Assembly: GCA_002404605.1 (NCBI GenBank) | Contig: DHKA01000062.1 | Location: forward strand, 1 to 38,655 | Length of the DNA stretch: 38,655 nucleotides | Reading direction: 5' to 3' | DNA from: Clostridiales bacterium UBA4706 | GTDB taxonomy: Bacteria > Bacillota > Clostridia > Oscillospirales > Oscillospiraceae | Shown: piece by piece, positions 7,611-16,892 of the stretch | How positions within the stretch are numbered: the first letter of the stretch is position 1 | How the letters are laid out: each line of letters opens with the position of its first letter | Translations under genes and position numbers: made by a program | Notes under the pieces: model-generated | The model's input: only the letters and a program-made list of their open reading frames with translations | Database searches by the model: none | What the model was told of the DNA's origin: nothing

Positions 7611-8363
7611 ATGGGCATTTTATCTCAGCTCAACAGTCCAGTCATGTATCTCATCTGTGGCGGCATCATCCTCTTTGTAGCCGCGGTGTGCGTGTTCTTC
7701 ATGGTGCGCGCCTACCGCGCCGGCGCCGCCATCGGTATGGACAAAACGAAAATGAAGCGCACCATCACCGCAAGCGCCACGTTTGCCGCGCTCCCGAGCG
7801 TCGGTATCCTGCTCGGTGTCATCGCGCTCTCGGGCAGTCTCGGCACGCCGTGGTCGTGGCTGCGCCTTTCGGTCATCGGCGCGCTGCATTATGAAACGCA
7901 GGTCGCGGAGGCCGCGGCGGAGGCGGTCGGTCTGCCAGGTCTTTCGGCCTCGGCAATGACACCGCAGGCATTCACCACGATCGCCCTTTTGATGGGCGTC
8001 TGCATCATGTGGGGCATGGTGTTTTCCATTTTCTTTAATAAGAAATACCTCTCGCGTCTCAAAACCCCGAAAAAGGACGGCACGGCGGGCGGCGGCTTCG
8101 GCGATACGGCCATGACCGCCATGTTCATCGGCCTTGTGAGCGCGTACATCGGCAGCTATATCGGCGCTCTCGTCTCCGGCGCGGGACGGTTCACGTTTGC
8201 AGGAAGCTGGATGCCGCTCGCGGTCGTTGCGGTATCGGCGGCGGTGATGGCGGTGTTCGTATGGCTCGCCGAAAAGAAGAACGCCGCGTGGGTCGATAAC
8301 TTTTCCATTGCGGGCAGCATGCTCGCGGGGATGGCGGCAGCGGTGCTGCTGCGCGGCGTGTAA
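7611..8363 (+). CDS. DUF5058 family membrane protein
   Basis: A 250-residue protein with about six membrane helices. An upstream in-frame ATG at 7572 exists, but AAGGAGG sits 8 bases before the ATG used here. The protein matches my recollection of DUF5058, which occurs in Firmicutes beside a second small membrane protein and an M20 peptidase; that is the arrangement here. The family name is moderately certain. The likely role is one half of a two-protein transporter feeding the hydrolase encoded downstream, which is inference from gene order. Twelve bases separate it from the next gene. Confidence 0.65.
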   Translation: MGILSQLNSPVMYLICGGIILFVAAVCVFFMVRAYRAGAAIGMDKTKMKRTITASATFAALPSVGILLGVIALSGSLGTPWSWLRLSVIGALHYETQVAEAAAEAVGLPGLSASAMTPQAFTTIALLMGVCIMWGMVFSIFFNKKYLSRLKTPKKDGTAGGGFGDTAMTAMFIGLVSAYIGSYIGALVSGAGRFTFAGSWMPLAVVAVSAAVMAVFVWLAEKKNAAWVDNFSIAGSMLAGMAAAVLLRGV

Positions 8364-8375
8364 GGAGGGAACGCA

Positions 8376-9068
8376 ATGAACGAACAGGAAAAGACCGCCC
8401 GGTTTGAAGAGTACAACCGCCGGACACATACCTACGGCCGCATCGCCTGCGGCGTGACGCTCGTACTGCTGCTCGGCGCGCCGTTTCTGATGGGATACGT
8501 TCTCGGCGCGATGCCCGATATGCGCGCGTTCGGCAAGGGATTTCTTGCCATCGGCATCGTGTGGCTCGTGAGCTGCGTGGCGGAATATCTCGTCTATACG
8601 CCGATGCTCGGCGCGGGCGGCGGGTATCTCGCGTTTATCACGGGTAATCTCATCAATATGAAGATCCCGTGCGCGGTCAACGCGCGCGATATCGTGGGGG
8701 CCAAGACCGGCACGCCGGAAAACGAGATCATCTCCACGCTTTCGATCGCCACGGCGTCGCTCGTGACGATCGTCATTCTCGCGCTCGGTGTGCTGCTGCT
8801 CATCCCACTGCAGCCTGTGCTGCAAAGCCCGGCGCTCCAGCCGGCGTTTGACAACGTCGTCCCCGCGCTTTTCGGCGCCATGGCGTATAAGTATTACCGG
8901 AAAAACATGAAGGTCGCGCTCTGGCCGCTCGTCCTTATGAGCGTGCTCTTCATCCTCGTGCCGGGGCTGCTCGGTTCGACGAGCTTTATGATCCTGCCCT
9001 CCGGCGCGATCGCCATCGGTGTGGCGTACTTCCGGTATCGCCGTGCACGGAAGGAGACGGCGGCATGA
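8376..9068 (+). CDS. Polytopic membrane protein, partner of the DUF5058 protein
   Basis: A 230-residue protein with a charged N-terminus (NEQEKTARFEEYNRR) and about six membrane helices. The central segment YTPMLGAGGGYLAFITGN, and NLINMKIPCAVNARD after it, are glycine- and asparagine-rich and could line a substrate path. I do not recognise a named family. Its stop overlaps the start of the M20 gene by 4 bases, so the two are made together. With the DUF5058 protein it probably forms a two-subunit permease; this is inference. Confidence 0.6.
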   Translation: MNEQEKTARFEEYNRRTHTYGRIACGVTLVLLLGAPFLMGYVLGAMPDMRAFGKGFLAIGIVWLVSCVAEYLVYTPMLGAGGGYLAFITGNLINMKIPCAVNARDIVGAKTGTPENEIISTLSIATASLVTIVILALGVLLLIPLQPVLQSPALQPAFDNVVPALFGAMAYKYYRKNMKVALWPLVLMSVLFILVPGLLGSTSFMILPSGAIAIGVAYFRYRRARKETAA

Positions 9069-10504
9069 GGATCGTGGGCTACGTTCTGCTCGCCGCGCTC
9101 GGCGTGCTCATGCTGCTTTTGCTCGCGGCGGTGATCCGCACGCTGTGCATGAAGAAAAAGACTTCGGACTATACGCCGCGCCCGGATCCTGCGCGCGAGC
9201 GGGAATACGCGGAGAAGCTCTCTCGCATGGTGGCGTACGAGACCGTGTCGCACCCGGACGATCCGGAGCCCGAAAAATTCCGCGGTTTTCATAAGCTGCT
9301 CGCGGAGCTATACCCAACGGTACACGAAAAACTGGAAAAAACGGAGATCGACGGAAATCTCCTGTTCTTCTGGGAGGGCAAAAACCACGACAGGCCGCTC
9401 GTGCTCATGTCGCATCAGGACGTTGTCCCGGCGGAGGGAACGTGGGAGCATGCGCCGTTCTCCGGCGACATTGCCGACGGCAAAGTCTGGGGCCGCGGCG
9501 CTTCGGACACAAAGTGCAGCGTCATGGGCTTTTTCCAGGCGTGCGAGGAGTTGCTGCGGGAAGGGTACGTCCCCGAGCAGGACGTGTATCTCTCGTCCTC
9601 CTGCACAGAGGAATTCGCCGGACCCGGCTGCGGCAAGCTCGTGGACGAGCTGCGGCGGCGTGGTGTGAAGCCGTTCCTCGTCTGCGACGAGGGTGGCGGC
9701 ATCATCTCCGAACCCATCGGCGGCATTCACGGCAATTTTGCGATGCTCGGCGTGTTTGAAAAGGGAAAGGCGGATGTGCGCTTCACGGCGCGCTCCAACG
9801 GCGGCCATGCGAGCGCGCCGCCGAAAAACTCGCCTGTGGCGCGGCTCGCGGCGTTTGTGGACAGCATGGAAAAGCACCCGCCGTTCCGGAAAAAATTTGA
9901 GCCGGAGGTGAGCGCAATGTTCGCCCGGCTCGCGGCATACGCACCCTTCGGACTGCGGCTTCTCTTCGGCAATCTCTGGCTTTTCGCACCGCTTATGAAG
10001 CTCGCCATGCCCGCGCTCTCGCCGCAGGCGGGCGCTATGCTGCGCACGACGGCGGCTTTCACGATGCTTTCCGGCTCGGACGCCTGCAACGTGCTGCCGC
10101 AGGAAGCGAGCGTGTGGGCCAATCTCCGGTTTATCCCGCATCAGGGCATGGACGAGAGCCTTGCGCTCATCAAAAAGCGCGCCGAAAAGTACGGTCTCGA
10201 GACAGAAGTCCTCTCCGCGAGCGACTATTCCGCCCCGGCGGACATCCACGGCGAGGCATGGCGGCGCGTGACCGATACGATCGCCGAGGTGTTCCCCGGT
10301 CTCGCCTGGAGCCCCTACGTTATGACCGGCGCGACGGACGCGAAGAACTATCAGGCGATTTGCGATAGCTGCATCCGCTTTGCCCCCGTGATCTACGGAC
10401 CTGAACAGATGCGCGGCATGCACGGCGTCAACGAGAATATCGAAACGGCGTGTTTGCCGGGCGCGGTGGATTTCTACAAGGCGCTCATTGGCAATAATCG
10501 CTGA
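9065..10504 (+). CDS. Membrane-tethered M20 metallohydrolase (carboxypeptidase S / PM20D1-like)
   Basis: A 479-residue protein with one N-terminal helix (about residues 4-26) followed by KKK, then a full M20 catalytic domain. Visible active-site pieces are SHQDVVP (His117, Asp119), GRGASDTK (Asp148), CTEEF (Glu182-Glu183), CDEGGG and a late GMHGVNE histidine, consistent with a two-zinc site. The length and the EHAPFSG segment fit the carboxypeptidase S / PM20D1 branch rather than the short dipeptidases. That branch acts on dipeptides or N-acyl amino acids. The positive cluster after the helix suggests the catalytic domain is cytoplasmic, so the two upstream membrane proteins may import its substrate. 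Confidence 0.82.
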   Translation: MRIVGYVLLAALGVLMLLLLAAVIRTLCMKKKTSDYTPRPDPAREREYAEKLSRMVAYETVSHPDDPEPEKFRGFHKLLAELYPTVHEKLEKTEIDGNLLFFWEGKNHDRPLVLMSHQDVVPAEGTWEHAPFSGDIADGKVWGRGASDTKCSVMGFFQACEELLREGYVPEQDVYLSSSCTEEFAGPGCGKLVDELRRRGVKPFLVCDEGGGIISEPIGGIHGNFAMLGVFEKGKADVRFTARSNGGHASAPPKNSPVARLAAFVDSMEKHPPFRKKFEPEVSAMFARLAAYAPFGLRLLFGNLWLFAPLMKLAMPALSPQAGAMLRTTAAFTMLSGSDACNVLPQEASVWANLRFIPHQGMDESLALIKKRAEKYGLETEVLSASDYSAPADIHGEAWRRVTDTIAEVFPGLAWSPYVMTGATDAKNYQAICDSCIRFAPVIYGPEQMRGMHGVNENIETACLPGAVDFYKALIGNNR

Positions 10505-10541
10505 AATCGCAATTTGGAAACGATTTTTTGGGTCAAATCTA

Positions 10542-10570
10542 TTGCAAAATCGAATCAATCGGGCTATATT
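10542..10570 (+). promoter_or_regulatory. Sigma-A promoter for pfkA
   Basis: TTGCAA and TATATT with a 17-base spacer, ending 40 bases before the pfkA start codon. Confidence 0.65.
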
Positions 10571-10610
10571 ACAACCAAAGAAAAACCATTCGGAAAGGGT
10601 GAAGTTATTT

Positions 10611-11612
10611 ATGGCAGGAGCACACAGAATCGGCATCCTGACGAGCGGCGGCGACGCCCCCGGCATGAACCCCGCGATCCGCGCCATCGTGCGCACGGCC
10701 GGCGCCGAGGGGATCACCTGCATCGGCATCCGCCGCGGCTATGCCGGACTCATCAACGGCGACGTTTTTGAGCTGACCGGCAACGACGTGGACGGCATTG
10801 CCCGCCGCGGCGGCACCATTCTCTATACCGCCCGCAGCGAGGAATTCCGCACGGAAGCCGGTATCGACAAGGCGGCGAAGGTCTGCAAATATCTCGGTAT
10901 CGACGGGCTTATCACCATCGGCGGCGACGGTACCTACCGCGGCGCGCTGGAGCTGGCCCGCCGTGGCGTCCGCATTGTGGGCATTCCCGCAACGATCGAT
11001 AACGACATGGGCTGCACCGAGTACACCATCGGCTTTGATACCGCCTGCAACACCGCGATCGAAGCCATCGATAAGCTGCGCGACACCGGGCAGAGCCACG
11101 AGCGCGTGTCGGTCGTGGAGGTCATGGGCCGCAATGCCGGCCATCTCGCGCTCTACACCGCCATGGCCGCCGGCGCTTCCGCCGTGCTGCTTCCGGAAAA
11201 GGAAGTCGATCTCGAGCATGACGTGATCGATGTGATCCGCCGTGGCTGCATCCATGGCCGCCGCCACCACATCGTCGTTGTTGCCGAGGGCGTAGGCCAT
11301 GTCCACGAGTACGCGCAGACGATCGAGGAAGAGACCGGGCTTGAGACCCGCGTGACGGTCCTCGGCTACATCCAGCGCGGCGGCGCGCCGAGCGGACGTG
11401 ACCGTGTGTCTGCCGCGATGATGGGCGTGCGCGCGATCGACGTGCTCAAGTCGGATGCGACGAGCCGTGTCATCGTCGAGCGGAACGGCCGTTTCGAGGA
11501 TATGGACATCGAGGAAGCGCTCCAGATGAAGCGCGAGCTCGACGAGGAGATGTTCGTTGCCTGCAACCGCATCGACACCTCTTACCAGTACCACCACAAG
11601 AAAAACACCTGA
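10611..11612 (+). CDS. pfkA: ATP-dependent 6-phosphofructokinase
   Basis: A 333-residue enzyme that phosphorylates fructose 6-phosphate to fructose 1,6-bisphosphate in glycolysis. It opens with IGILTSGGDAPGMN, carries GGDGTYRGA (residues 104-112), the catalytic PATIDNDMG with TIGFDTA, and VVEVMGRNAGHLA. The glycine after GGD (GGDG rather than GGDD) is the known marker of ATP rather than pyrophosphate use. The ATG after AAAGGGTGAAG was chosen over an upstream in-frame start that would overlap the M20 gene. It has its own promoter and terminator, so it is a single-gene unit. Confidence 0.93.
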   Translation: MAGAHRIGILTSGGDAPGMNPAIRAIVRTAGAEGITCIGIRRGYAGLINGDVFELTGNDVDGIARRGGTILYTARSEEFRTEAGIDKAAKVCKYLGIDGLITIGGDGTYRGALELARRGVRIVGIPATIDNDMGCTEYTIGFDTACNTAIEAIDKLRDTGQSHERVSVVEVMGRNAGHLALYTAMAAGASAVLLPEKEVDLEHDVIDVIRRGCIHGRRHHIVVVAEGVGHVHEYAQTIEEETGLETRVTVLGYIQRGGAPSGRDRVSAAMMGVRAIDVLKSDATSRVIVERNGRFEDMDIEEALQMKRELDEEMFVACNRIDTSYQYHHKKNT

Positions 11613-11645
11613 GTCGGAGGGCGTCCTCCGGACGATGCACAAATG

Positions 11646-11684
11646 AAAAAATGCGGTGTCTCGCAAAGAGACACCGCACTTTTT
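11646..11684 (+). terminator. Perfect intrinsic terminator after pfkA
   Basis: TGCGGTGTCTC and GAGACACCGCA form a perfect 11-bp stem around GCAAA, flanked by A and T tracts (CTTTTT). It ends only about 12 bases before the MATE start codon, so read-through would be needed to express that gene from the pfkA promoter. Confidence 0.88.
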
Positions 11685-11696
11685 ACCGGAGGATTT

Positions 11697-13106
11697 ATGA
11701 AGAAATTTATCGGAAACAAAGAATTTTACAAGCTGGTCGCAGCGCTCGCACTGCCGCTGCTGCTCCAGAACGCCGTATCGACGTTTGTAAATCTGCTCGA
11801 CAACCTCATGGTCGGGCGTATCGGCACGGAATCGATGTCGGGCGTGTCCATCGTCAACCAGCTTCTTTTTGTATATAACCTCTGTCTCTTTGGCGGCACG
11901 GGCGGCGCGGGCATTTTCGGCGCGCAGTTTTTCGGCCGCGGCGACTATGACGGCGTCCGGCATACGCTGCGCTTCAATATCCTGCTTTGCGCCGGGTTTA
12001 CGGTGTTTGCCACGGCGCTGCTCGCGCTCGTTCCGGATACGCTCATCGGCGCGTTCCTGCACGAGGCGGGCACCGGCGGCGATCTTGCGCTCACGCTCTC
12101 GGAAGGAAAGAACTATCTTCGCATCATGCTCTTCGGTCTGCCGGCGTTCTGCCTTACGACGGCGTATGTGAGCATCCTGCGCGTCACCGGCGACAACCGC
12201 CTGCCGATGAAGGCTAGCATCGCGGCGATCTTCGTCAATCTTGTTTTCAACTATCTGCTCATCTACGGAAAATTCGGCTTCCCGATGCTCGGCGTCCGCG
12301 GCGCGGCCGTTGCAACGGTGCTCTCGCGCTACGTGGAGTTCGGCCTGATCCTGCTCGGCACCCACGGAAAGAAAGAGCCGCCGAAGTTTATTCATGGCCT
12401 GTACCGCGGCTTTGCCATCCCGCGGCACCTTGCCGGGCAGATCGTCCGCAAGGGTATGCCCCTGCTCGTGAACGAGATGTTCTGGTCGCTCGGCATGACG
12501 ATGCTCACGCAGTGCTATTCCTACCGTGGGCTGGACGCCATTGCCGCGCTGAACATCAACTCCACGGTGCTCAATCTCTTCAATACCGTCATCTTTACGA
12601 TGGGCAATACCGTCGGCACCGTCATCGGCAACCTGCTCGGCGCGGAGGAGTATGACCGCGCGCGGAATTACTGCCCGAAGCTCGCCGCGCTCAGCTGCAC
12701 GGCCAGCGCGGCGGTCGGGGTTGTGATGTTCCTCATCGCGCCGTATGCTCCGCGGCTTTACAACACCTCCCACGAGATCATAGCGCTCGCCGCGTCGCTC
12801 ATGCGCATCTGCGCGATCATGCTCCCCGTTCACGCCGTGGTAAACGCCGCGTACTGGACCATCCGCGCCGGAGGTCGGACGTATATCACCATGCTCTCCG
12901 ACAGCGTGTTCACCTGGGTCGTGTCGGTGCCGATCGCGTGGGTGCTCATCCATAAAACGGGCCTGCCGCTCGTGGAGGCGTACCTCTTTGTGAACCTTGC
13001 CGACCTTATCAAAATGGTCATCGGCATCGTGCTTCTCCGCCGCGGCATCTGGGTGCGCAATATCGTCACCGGTGAGGAGATCGCGGCCGGGAACGCCGCG
13101 AACTGA
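11697..13106 (+). CDS. MATE family multidrug/toxin exporter
   Basis: A 469-residue protein with 12 membrane helices in two similar halves. Family features are ALPLLLQNAVSTFVNLLDN near the N-terminus, LMVGRIGTESMSGVSIVNQL, and the matching second-half segment MPLLVNEMFWSLGMTML. MATE proteins export drugs or metabolites in exchange for sodium ions or protons. CCGGAGGA precedes the ATG. A longer in-frame ORF from 11643 would read through the terminator hairpin and is rejected. No independent promoter is obvious between the terminator and the gene. Confidence 0.88.
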   Translation: MKKFIGNKEFYKLVAALALPLLLQNAVSTFVNLLDNLMVGRIGTESMSGVSIVNQLLFVYNLCLFGGTGGAGIFGAQFFGRGDYDGVRHTLRFNILLCAGFTVFATALLALVPDTLIGAFLHEAGTGGDLALTLSEGKNYLRIMLFGLPAFCLTTAYVSILRVTGDNRLPMKASIAAIFVNLVFNYLLIYGKFGFPMLGVRGAAVATVLSRYVEFGLILLGTHGKKEPPKFIHGLYRGFAIPRHLAGQIVRKGMPLLVNEMFWSLGMTMLTQCYSYRGLDAIAALNINSTVLNLFNTVIFTMGNTVGTVIGNLLGAEEYDRARNYCPKLAALSCTASAAVGVVMFLIAPYAPRLYNTSHEIIALAASLMRICAIMLPVHAVVNAAYWTIRAGGRTYITMLSDSVFTWVVSVPIAWVLIHKTGLPLVEAYLFVNLADLIKMVIGIVLLRRGIWVRNIVTGEEIAAGNAAN

Positions 13107-13113
13107 TTTGCGG

Positions 13114-13142
13114 TTGTATTCTTCACCGTTTCGGTGTAAAAT
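13114..13142 (+). promoter_or_regulatory. Sigma-A promoter for murI
   Basis: TTGTAT and TAAAAT separated by 17 bases, about 22 bases before the murI start, so the leader is very short. Confidence 0.5.
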
Positions 13143-13163
13143 CGTTTCAATGAGGTGAGAACA

Positions 13164-13949
13164 ATGCATCGAATCGGTGTTTTTGACAGCGGCATCGGCG
13201 GTCTTACGGTGCTGCGCCAGCTCCGGCGGGCTTTCCCGCAACTGGATATGGTATATCTCGGCGACACCGCCCGCGTACCCTACGGCGGGCGCTCGGTCGA
13301 AACGATCACGCACTATGCCGAGGACGACGTGCGCTTCCTGCTCCGAAAGGACGTGGAGGCGATCGTCATCGCCTGCGGCACAGTGAGCTCCAACTCGCTC
13401 GACGCGCTGCGCGAAAAATTTGATCTTCCGATCTACGGCGTGATCGAAAGCGCGGCACGGCTTGCCGCGGACGTGACGAAAACGCGCTCCGTCGGCGTGA
13501 TCGGCACGCAGGCGACGGTCAAGAGCGGGGCATACGAAGCGCACATCCGCGCCGTAGACCCCGGCGTACACGTTGTCTCCCGCGCCTGCCCGCTTTTTGT
13601 ACCGCTCGTGGAAAACGGCATCGCGCCGGACGATATCGTTGCGGAGACGGTCTGTTCGCGGTATATGGAGGCCTTTGACGGCGAGAATATCGACGCGCTC
13701 ATCATGGGCTGCACGCATTACCCCGTGTACCGCCCGGCGCTCGAAAAGCGGCTGCCCGGCGTGCGGATGATCGACGTCGGCGAGGCGCTCGCCGAAGCGC
13801 TGCGGCCCCTTTTCGCCGAAAGCCGCGGCGCCGGCGCGGTCGAATACTACGTTACGGAGCGCAGCGCCGCCTTCGACGAGATCGTCCGCGTCATGGACCC
13901 TTCGCTCGACCCCGCCGCCATCCGCGTGGAGAACGCTTTTATACAGTAA
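13164..13949 (+). CDS. murI: Glutamate racemase
   Basis: A 261-residue enzyme that converts L- to D-glutamate for peptidoglycan. Seen are the start IGVFDSGIGGLTVLR, YLGDTARVPYGG, and the two catalytic cysteines: Cys71 in IACGTVSSNS and Cys183 in MGCTHYP. The first motif is normally ACNTAS; here glycine replaces the asparagine after the catalytic cysteine. The ATG follows GAGGTGAG; a GTG three codons upstream is inside that site and is unlikely. It is a single gene between its own promoter and a terminator. Confidence 0.92.
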   Translation: MHRIGVFDSGIGGLTVLRQLRRAFPQLDMVYLGDTARVPYGGRSVETITHYAEDDVRFLLRKDVEAIVIACGTVSSNSLDALREKFDLPIYGVIESAARLAADVTKTRSVGVIGTQATVKSGAYEAHIRAVDPGVHVVSRACPLFVPLVENGIAPDDIVAETVCSRYMEAFDGENIDALIMGCTHYPVYRPALEKRLPGVRMIDVGEALAEALRPLFAESRGAGAVEYYVTERSAAFDEIVRVMDPSLDPAAIRVENAFIQ

Positions 13950-13964
13950 AACAGGGAAGGATGG

Positions 13965-13996
13965 GCCGTTTTCGTTAACGAAAACGGCTCATTTTG
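13965..13996 (+). terminator. Hairpin terminator after murI
   Basis: GCCGTTTTCG and CGAAAACGGC form a perfect 10-bp stem with a TTAA loop, followed by TCATTTTG. The T tract is broken, so the efficiency is uncertain. Confidence 0.65.
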
Positions 13997-14021
13997 TGTA
14001 GAAACCGGCCGGGAAATATGC

Positions 14022-14050
14022 TTGACGAACACGCCGATGCGTAATATAAT
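14022..14050 (+). promoter_or_regulatory. Near-consensus sigma-A promoter of the flavoprotein-hypAB operon
   Basis: TTGACG and a perfect TATAAT with a 17-base spacer, about 60 bases before the start codon. Between them is the A/T-rich piece TATCGATATA, a short palindrome that could bind a regulator. Confidence 0.8.
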
Positions 14051-14109
14051 TTTACTATCGATATAGTGGGAAACTCAACAAAAGAGATATAAAATGTGGA
14101 GGAGTCAGC

Positions 14110-16890
14110 ATGGATAAGCAGACCAAGTCCGGAATGCCTGTGGATGAAAGCAAGTATTCCTTTACCATCCCCCGCACGGACGAGCCGAGAGAGAAAATTC
14201 TCAAGCTCGGCGCGATGATCACCGACCGCATCGGCAAGGTCACGGGCAACGACCCCGAGTATTGGGGACTCGCGGGCGTTGTTACGGACGAAATGGCGGA
14301 TGTCGCGCTCAAAATGAAGGTGCGCAAGCCGAAAACAACGGCGCAGATCGCCGCAATCACCGGCAAGAGCGAGGAAGAGCTCGAAAAGCTGCTCACCGAA
14401 ATGGCGTACATCGGTCTTGTCGAGTACAACTGGGAGAATCTGGACGGGAAAAACCCAAACCACGAGAAGCGCTGGACGCTGCCGCAGTTCGTTCCGGGCA
14501 GCGCGGAGTTCGTCAACATGCGCCAGTCGCAGATCGACGAGCATCCCGAGGTCGCGGCGTTCTTTGAGCGCATGACGTTCCTTCCGCTGGAGAAGGTCAC
14601 GCCGATGGTGCCTCCCGGAGGCGCCGGCATCGGTATGCATGTCATCCCCGTGGAAAAGGCGATCGAGACCGAGAACAAGTCCGTTTCCATCGAGCACATC
14701 TCCCACTGGCTGAAAAAGTACGACGGCGTTTACGCCGCTTCGCCCTGCTCCTGCCGTATGTCCCGCGCTAAGCTGGGCGAAGGCTGCGGCGACGATCCGC
14801 AGGACTGGTGCATCGCCGTGGGAGACATGGCGCGCTACGTTGTCGAGACCGACCGCGGCCATTACATCGCCTATGACGAGGTGCTTGAGATCCTGCACAA
14901 GGCCGAGGAAAACGGCTTTGTTCACGAGATCACAAACATCGACGGCGAAGAGAAGATCATCGCCATCTGCAACTGCAACGTGAACGTCTGCAACGCGCTG
15001 CGCACGAGCCAGCTTTTCAACACGCCGAACCTCTCCCGCAGCGCCTACGTTGCGAAGGTCGAGAGCGAAAACTGCGTCGCGTGCGGCCGCTGCGTCGAGA
15101 CGTGCCCCGCGGGCGCGGTAAAGCTCGGTCAGAAGCTCTGCACGAGGGACGGTCCCATCGAGTACCCGCGCCACGAGCTGCCGGATGAGACTGCCTGGGG
15201 CCCGGATAAGTGGGACGTCAACTACCGCGACAACAACCGCATCAACTGCTACGATACCGGCACGTCCCCGTGCAAGACGGCATGCCCGGCGCACATCGCC
15301 GTGCAGGGCTACCTGAAGCTCGCTGCGCAGGGCAAGTACCGCGAGGCGCTCCAGCTCATCAAGCGTGAAAACCCGTTCCCTGCCGTCTGCGGCCGTATCT
15401 GCAACCGCCGCTGCGAGGACGCCTGCACCCGCGGCACCGTCGATCAGGCCGTCGCCATCGACGAGGTCAAGCGCTTCATTGCCCAGCAGGATCTCGAAGC
15501 CGCCACGCGCTTCATCCCCGAAAAGGTCATCCCGAAGGTCGAGGGCGGATTCGATGAGAAGATTGCCATCATCGGCGCGGGCCCGGCGGGTATGTCCTGC
15601 GCGTACTTCCTCGCCGAGAAGGGCTACCGCCCGACCGTGTTCGACAAGGCGTCCCGTCCCGGCGGCATGCTGATGAACGCCATCCCGAACTTCCGTCTCG
15701 AAAAGGACGTTGTGGAGGCCGAGATCGACATTCTGCGTGAAATGGGCGTGGAATTCCGCTGCGGCGTGGACGTCGGCAAGGACGTTACCATCCCCGAGCT
15801 GCGCGCGCAGGGGTACAAGGGCTTCTATGTTGCCGTCGGTCTGCAGGACGGCGGACGTCTCCGCGTCCCCGGCGACGACGCCGAGGGCGTCATGTCCGGC
15901 GTGGACTTCACTAAGAAGGTCAATCTCGAGCCAGAAACGAAGCTCGCCGGCAAGGTCGTCGTCATCGGCGGCGGCAACATCGGCTCCGACGTCGCCCGCA
16001 CCGCCGTGCGCTGCGGCGCGGAGAGCGTCACGCTCTACTGCCTTGAGGGGTACGACGAAATGCCCATGGGCGAAGAGGACCGCACCGAGTGCGAGCGCGA
16101 CGGCATCTCCATCCATGCCGGCTGGGGCCAGACCGCGATCGACACCGAGAACGGCCATGTCAAAGCCATCCATTTCCGTAAGTGCCTGTCCGTCCGGAAC
16201 GCCGAGGACCGCTTTGCCCCCACGTTCGACGATGACCAGACCGAGACCGCCGAGGCGGACACGATCCTTTACTGCATCGGCCAGCACGCCGCCTGGGGCG
16301 AGCTGCTCGCCGGAACGAAGGTGGAATTCAACCCCAACGGCACCGTCAAGGCCGATCCGCTGACCTACCAGACCGCCGAACCCGACATTTTTGTCGGCGG
16401 CGACGCCTACACGGGCCAGAAGTTCGCCATCGACGCCATTGCCGCCGGCAAGGAGGGCGCCGTGTCCCTGCACCGCTTCGTGCAGCCGAACACGAGTCTC
16501 ACCATCGGCCGCAACCGCCGGCAGTTCATCGAGCTCGACAAGAAAAACGTTCTTATCGATATCAACAGCTTTGACAATACGCCGCGCCAGCGCCCCGGCT
16601 ACAACGAGGAGCTGCGCCGCACGATGCAGGACGGCCGCATGTGCTTCACCGAGGAGCAGGTCCGGGCCGAGACTGCCCGCTGCCTCGGCTGCGGCGCGAG
16701 CATCGTCGATCCGAACAAGTGCATCGGCTGCGGCATCTGCACGACGCGCTGCGGCTTTGACGCCATCCGTCTCCACCGCGACCGCCCCGAGTGCAGCACC
16801 ATGGTGCGCAGCGAGGACAAGATGAAGGCCATCCTGCCGTACATGCTCAAGCGCGCCGTGAAGATCAAGCTCAAGGGTAAAAAGGGCTGA
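14110..16890 (+). CDS. Large iron-sulfur FAD/NAD(P) oxidoreductase
   Basis: A 926-residue cytoplasmic protein. Residues 1-300 are helical and contain two unusual cysteine groups, PCSCR with later Cys226 and Cys234, and ICNCNVNVC (287-294). A 4Fe-4S motif CVACGRCVETCP starts at residue 322. From about 390 it is a GltD-like module: a cysteine-rich domain (CKTACPAHI, CGRICNRRCEDAC), an FAD fold IGAGPAGMSCAYFL near 485, and an NAD(P) fold VIGGGNIGSDVA near 615. It ends with a second ferredoxin-like region (CLGCG, CIGCGICTTRC) near 858-888. Such modules pass electrons between NAD(P)H and ferredoxin-type partners. The physiological reaction is not evident. Cotranscription with hypA and hypB hints at a nickel enzyme partner. 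Confidence 0.85.
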   Translation: MDKQTKSGMPVDESKYSFTIPRTDEPREKILKLGAMITDRIGKVTGNDPEYWGLAGVVTDEMADVALKMKVRKPKTTAQIAAITGKSEEELEKLLTEMAYIGLVEYNWENLDGKNPNHEKRWTLPQFVPGSAEFVNMRQSQIDEHPEVAAFFERMTFLPLEKVTPMVPPGGAGIGMHVIPVEKAIETENKSVSIEHISHWLKKYDGVYAASPCSCRMSRAKLGEGCGDDPQDWCIAVGDMARYVVETDRGHYIAYDEVLEILHKAEENGFVHEITNIDGEEKIIAICNCNVNVCNALRTSQLFNTPNLSRSAYVAKVESENCVACGRCVETCPAGAVKLGQKLCTRDGPIEYPRHELPDETAWGPDKWDVNYRDNNRINCYDTGTSPCKTACPAHIAVQGYLKLAAQGKYREALQLIKRENPFPAVCGRICNRRCEDACTRGTVDQAVAIDEVKRFIAQQDLEAATRFIPEKVIPKVEGGFDEKIAIIGAGPAGMSCAYFLAEKGYRPTVFDKASRPGGMLMNAIPNFRLEKDVVEAEIDILREMGVEFRCGVDVGKDVTIPELRAQGYKGFYVAVGLQDGGRLRVPGDDAEGVMSGVDFTKKVNLEPETKLAGKVVVIGGGNIGSDVARTAVRCGAESVTLYCLEGYDEMPMGEEDRTECERDGISIHAGWGQTAIDTENGHVKAIHFRKCLSVRNAEDRFAPTFDDDQTETAEADTILYCIGQHAAWGELLAGTKVEFNPNGTVKADPLTYQTAEPDIFVGGDAYTGQKFAIDAIAAGKEGAVSLHRFVQPNTSLTIGRNRRQFIELDKKNVLIDINSFDNTPRQRPGYNEELRRTMQDGRMCFTEEQVRAETARCLGCGASIVDPNKCIGCGICTTRCGFDAIRLHRDRPECSTMVRSEDKMKAILPYMLKRAVKIKLKGKKG

Positions 16891-16892
16891 GC

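Noticed and set aside
11643..11696. An earlier start for the MATE exporter
   Set aside because: These codons are the pfkA terminator hairpin; a good ribosome site lies just before the ATG at 11697.
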